Position numbers and translations under genes: made by a program. From DATKWD01 sp035529695 (GTDB lineage Bacteria > Actinomycetota > Acidimicrobiia > Acidimicrobiales > Salinilacustritrichaceae): a DNA stretch of 17,818 nucleotides. The stretch lies in assembly GCA_035529695.1 (NCBI GenBank), contig DATKWD010000128.1:1-17818 (forward strand), read 5' to 3'. Under the pieces are notes generated by a model. It was given only the letters and a program-made list of their open reading frames with translations, made no database searches and was not told where the DNA came from. How positions within the stretch are numbered: the stretch's first letter is position 1; each line of letters opens with the position of its first letter. Positions 15,405-17,818 of this stretch are shown here, in pieces.

Positions 15405-16406
15405 ATGGACTTCGGAGTGGTACTGCAGACCGACCCACCGGCGTGGCGGGTGGTCGATCTCGCGAAGAAGGCCGAGACGCTCGGCTTCACGCACGGGTGG
15501 ACCTTCGACAGTCATGTCCTCTGGCAGGAGCCCTACGTCATCTACAGCCAGATGCTGTCGGCGACGAACCGGATGGTGGTCGGACCCATGGTCACCAACC
15601 CCGGCACCCGCAACTGGACGGTCACTGCGAGCCTGTTCGCAACGCTCAACGACATGTTCGGAAACCGCACCATCTGCGGCATCGGTCGGGGCGACTCGGC
15701 GATGCGGGTGATCGGCCACACTCCCCACAAACTGACCTCCCTCGCCGAGGCGATGACTGTCATCAAGGGGCTCGCCGAGGGCAACGAGGTCACCTATCGG
15801 GGGACCCAGCAGCAGTTCCCGTGGTGTCACGACTCGGAGCTGAAGATCCTCATGGCCGCCTACGGGCCCAAGGCGCTCGAGCTCTGCGGCACGCAGGCCG
15901 ACGGCTTCATCCTCCAGCTGGCCGATCCCCAGATCGCAGAGTGGACGATCGCCGCGGTTCGGGCCGCGGCCGAGAAGGCGGGCCGCGATCCGGACTCGCT
16001 CTACATCTGCGTCGCCGCGCCGGCGTACGTCGGCACCGACATCGAGCACCAGCGCGACCAGTGCCGGTGGTTCGGGGGCATGGTCGGCAACCACGTGGCC
16101 GACCTCGTCGATCGCTACGGCGACGAGACCGGGGCGGTGCCTGAGGCGCTGACCGACTACATCAAGGGCCGCGAGGGCTACGACTACAGCGGCCACGGCA
16201 AGGCGGGGCACGACCACACCGACTTCGTGCCCGACGAGATCATCGACAGGTTCTGCATCCTCGGCGACGAGGCCGCACACATCGCCCGGCTGGAGGAGCT
16301 GAAGGCGCTCGGCGCCGACCAGTTCGCGATCTACCTGATGCACGACCAGAAGGACGAGACCCTCAACGCCTACGGCCAGCGGATCATCCCCGCCGTCAAC
16401 GGCTGA
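15405..16406 (+). CDS. Luciferase-like (LLM) flavin/F420-dependent oxidoreductase in the pyrimidine operon
   Basis: The 333-residue product has the bacterial-luciferase TIM-barrel pattern. It begins M-D-F-G-V-V-L-Q, followed by A-x-K-A-E-x-L-G-F (20-28) and D-S-H at 35-37. The cofactor-binding strand is GPMVTNPGTRNWTVTASLFA (60-79), then MFGNRTICGIGRGDS (84-98), as in F420-dependent members. From memory it resembles the family catalogued as the CPS_4043 group, but I could not check this. The ATG at 15405 was chosen because TGAGGAGCG precedes it with about 8-nt spacing, 11 bp after the mmsA stop. An upstream extension of the frame is antisense-like shadow of mmsA. Such enzymes use FMN/FAD or F420. 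Its place as last gene of a dihydropyrimidine pathway without a dihydropyrimidine dehydrogenase suggests a role in reducing uracil/thymine or in another pyrimidine step. RutA, which cleaves uracil, is a distant luciferase-fold relative. The reaction is unproven. Confidence 0.9.
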   Translation: MDFGVVLQTDPPAWRVVDLAKKAETLGFTHGWTFDSHVLWQEPYVIYSQMLSATNRMVVGPMVTNPGTRNWTVTASLFATLNDMFGNRTICGIGRGDSAMRVIGHTPHKLTSLAEAMTVIKGLAEGNEVTYRGTQQQFPWCHDSELKILMAAYGPKALELCGTQADGFILQLADPQIAEWTIAAVRAAAEKAGRDPDSLYICVAAPAYVGTDIEHQRDQCRWFGGMVGNHVADLVDRYGDETGAVPEALTDYIKGREGYDYSGHGKAGHDHTDFVPDEIIDRFCILGDEAAHIARLEELKALGADQFAIYLMHDQKDETLNAYGQRIIPAVNG

Positions 16407-16497
16407 ATCCGGGCTCGACTCGGCCACCGTCGCTCACCTGCACCCGTGGTGCGGTGTCGTGGACGACGCCTCGGGCGCCGGGTTGGCCCGTGTCATC

Positions 16498-16517
16498 CGC
16501 TCGAGCGAGCTCGAGCG
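16498..16517. promoter_or_regulatory. 20-bp inverted repeat between the pyrimidine operon and the hydrolase-cyclase gene
   Basis: CGCTCGAGC-GA-GCTCGAGCG is a perfect 9-bp inverted repeat with a 2-nt centre. It lies 91 bp after the last operon stop and about 20 bp upstream of the candidate -35 of the next gene. The 2-nt loop is too tight for a good RNA hairpin and no T-run follows, so an operator is more likely than a terminator. This 164-bp gap holds no convincing gene. Confidence 0.35.
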
Positions 16518-16536
16518 ACTCGACCGCCACGGCGAC

Positions 16537-16564
16537 TTCACCGTGATTCGCCGAAACCTAAGCT
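16537..16564 (+). promoter_or_regulatory. Candidate leaderless promoter of the hydrolase-cyclase gene
   Basis: TTCACC (16537-16542) and TAAGCT (16559-16564) are 16 nt apart. TAAGCT fits the TAnnnT -10 pattern and is followed by exactly 6 nt before the GTG start codon at 16571. This is the spacing expected if transcription begins at the start codon. No ribosome binding site is present, which agrees with a leaderless message. Confidence 0.45.
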
Positions 16565-16570
16565 CCGGAC

Positions 16571-17818
16571 GTGGACCGCCCCGAAACGCGCTACATCGAT
16601 TCAGGCGGCACCGCCATCGCCTACCAGGAGTTCGGCGACGGCACTGAACCTCTGCTCGTCGTCGGTGCCCAGATGAATCACATCGAAACGATGTGGGAGG
16701 TCCCGGTGATGGCGCGCCACATGCGTCAACTCGGCAGCTTCGCTCGGATCACGTTCTTCGACCGCCGCGGGGTCGGGCAGTCGGATCGTCTCTCACCCGA
16801 GGTGACGACGACGATCGACGACCATGTGGCCGACATCGGGGCGATCGTCGAGGCGATGGGAGGCGCGCCGGTCAAGGTCTTTGCCAACGCCGAAGGCTGC
16901 GCTCCTGCCATCGTCTTCGCGGCGCAGAATCCCCACCAGGTGTCGCAGCTCGTCCTCTACGCCGCCACGGCGCGACTGGGCCATGCCGACGACTACCCGA
17001 TCGGCATTCCGGACGAGTACCTACGAGTTGAATTCAACACCTGGGGTGATGCCCAGTCGCCACAGGCCATCGGCCTCATCACGCCGAGCATGGAGAACGA
17101 TCCCGAATGGCGTTCGACCTACGCTCGGATGCAGCGGCTGTCAGGGAGCCCGAGGTCGGCCGAGCGGTTCTGGGGTCTCACCAGCACGTTCGATGTGCGC
17201 GACAGCGCTCCGCTGGTCAGGTGCCCGGTCCTGCTCCTGCACGTCGTCGGCGACCGGCTCTATCCGGTCTCGCACGGTCGCTGGCTCAGGGAACGGATTC
17301 CGGATGCTCAGCTGCTCGAGCTGGAGGGATCAGACCACTTCTACTTTCACGAGAACGCCGACGCGATTGCGGCCGCGATCGAGGAGTTCATCGTCGGGAC
17401 GAGCCGGTCGGGCTCCTATGGCCAAGAACTCGCGACCATCGTGTTCGTCGACATCGTCGACTCGACGCCGACTGCTACGCGACTGGGAACGAGAGCGTGG
17501 CGAGAGAAGCTCGACCTGGTCAACCAGAGCCTGTCGACAGAGGTCGGGCGTCACTCCGGACGAATCGTGAAGGACCTCGGCGATGGCCTCCTGGCCTGTT
17601 TCTCGATTCCGAGCGCAGCGATCGACTTCGCTGAAGACGCTCACCTGGTCGCAGCGCGACACGATCTCCAACTCCGTGTCGGCATCCACATCGGGGAGAT
17701 CGAGCGCCGCGACGACGACGTGATCGGTCCGGCCGTCAACGTCGCCGCACGCATTCAGACCGCAGCTCGACCGGCCCAGACCCTCGTGAGCCAAGGGGTT
17801 CGAGAAGCACTTCACGGT
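16571..17818 (+). CDS. Alpha/beta-hydrolase-class III cyclase fusion, C-terminus cut by the window edge
   Basis: An uninterrupted frame of 416 codons runs from GTG 16571 to the last base. Residues about 15-275 are an alpha/beta-hydrolase fold: FFDRRGVGQSDR (62-73) after strand 4, a nucleophile-elbow position reading FANAEGC (104-110), acid D228 (VVGDRLYP) and H256 (GSDHFYF). The elbow has Ala107 where the catalytic Ser should be, so hydrolase activity is doubtful and a ligand-sensing role is plausible. From about residue 285 a class III cyclase domain follows. It has metal-binding D294 (FVDIVDST) and D338 (KDLGDG), Lys K334, and the transition-state pair N390/R394 (VNVAAR). These are the residues expected of an active nucleotide cyclase. 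The same domain order occurs in mycobacterial Rv1900c. The GTG is preceded by a leaderless-type promoter. The end of the cyclase domain and anything beyond are not visible. Confidence 0.9.
   Translation, partial: MDRPETRYIDSGGTAIAYQEFGDGTEPLLVVGAQMNHIETMWEVPVMARHMRQLGSFARITFFDRRGVGQSDRLSPEVTTTIDDHVADIGAIVEAMGGAPVKVFANAEGCAPAIVFAAQNPHQVSQLVLYAATARLGHADDYPIGIPDEYLRVEFNTWGDAQSPQAIGLITPSMENDPEWRSTYARMQRLSGSPRSAERFWGLTSTFDVRDSAPLVRCPVLLLHVVGDRLYPVSHGRWLRERIPDAQLLELEGSDHFYFHENADAIAAAIEEFIVGTSRSGSYGQELATIVFVDIVDSTPTATRLGTRAWREKLDLVNQSLSTEVGRHSGRIVKDLGDGLLACFSIPSAAIDFAEDAHLVAARHDLQLRVGIHIGEIERRDDDVIGPAVNVAARIQTAARPAQTLVSQGVREALHG

Noticed and set aside
16405..16557. Coding-like frame with high GC3 in the gap after the luciferase-like gene
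   Set aside because: It has no ribosome binding site or credible start, it runs on into an Arg-rich shadow of the hydrolase-cyclase gene, and no family is recognisable. It could be a relic, but I cannot support that.
1..17818. CRISPR arrays, tRNA/rRNA genes, insertion sequences, integrases or phage genes
   Set aside because: I looked for direct repeats, cloverleaf-like segments, transposase motifs and terminal inverted repeats and saw none.

Overview
The window is very GC-rich, densely packed DNA with GTG starts, 4-bp start/stop overlaps, class III cyclase proteins and an F420-type luciferase-fold enzyme. This suggests a high-GC actinobacterium, plausibly of the Acidimicrobiia. That assignment is an inference from style and gene content; no rRNA or other marker is present.

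Left part (1-9182). The tail of a helical-repeat protein enters from the left edge and converges on a long minus-strand operon. In order of transcription this operon encodes an SDR oxidoreductase (9182-8352), a thiolase-fold protein lacking both catalytic cysteines (8355-7189), a DUF35 zinc-ribbon/OB-fold protein (7192-6794), an acyl-CoA dehydrogenase (6767-5532), an acyl-CoA synthetase (5535-3937) and a cyclase-AAA ATPase-repeat signalling protein (3927-544). Four junctions are 4-bp overlaps or gaps of under 30 bp. The enzymes read as a CoA-thioester degradation module: activation, alpha,beta-dehydrogenation, C-C cleavage by a thiolase-like/DUF35 pair of the steroid side-chain aldolase type, and a redox step. 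No enoyl-CoA hydratase is present. The substrate is unknown.

Middle (9183-10295). Upstream of that operon lies a decayed Hsp70-like gene on the minus strand, with its ATPase N-terminus and a Cys-rich C-terminal domain in different frames and the body missing. After it come about 276 bp with no recognisable gene, then a probable 46-codon minus-strand gene. A 41-bp divergent gap with a small palindrome follows.

Right part (10296-16406). A plus-strand operon encodes the lower part of reductive pyrimidine catabolism: nitrilase-type beta-ureidopropionase, class III beta-amino acid aminotransferase, dihydropyrimidinase, CoA-acylating (methyl)malonate-semialdehyde dehydrogenase and a luciferase-like flavin/F420 oxidoreductase. 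Together the first four would convert dihydrouracil/dihydrothymine to acetyl-CoA/propionyl-CoA. The usual first enzyme, dihydropyrimidine dehydrogenase, is absent from the window. The luciferase-fold enzyme is a candidate for that step or a related one.

Right edge (16571-17818). After a 164-bp gap with a 9-bp inverted repeat and a leaderless-type promoter, an alpha/beta-hydrolase-cyclase fusion begins and runs off the window. Its hydrolase nucleophile is replaced by Ala, while its visible cyclase catalytic residues are intact. Cyclase-type signalling proteins therefore flank both catabolic modules.
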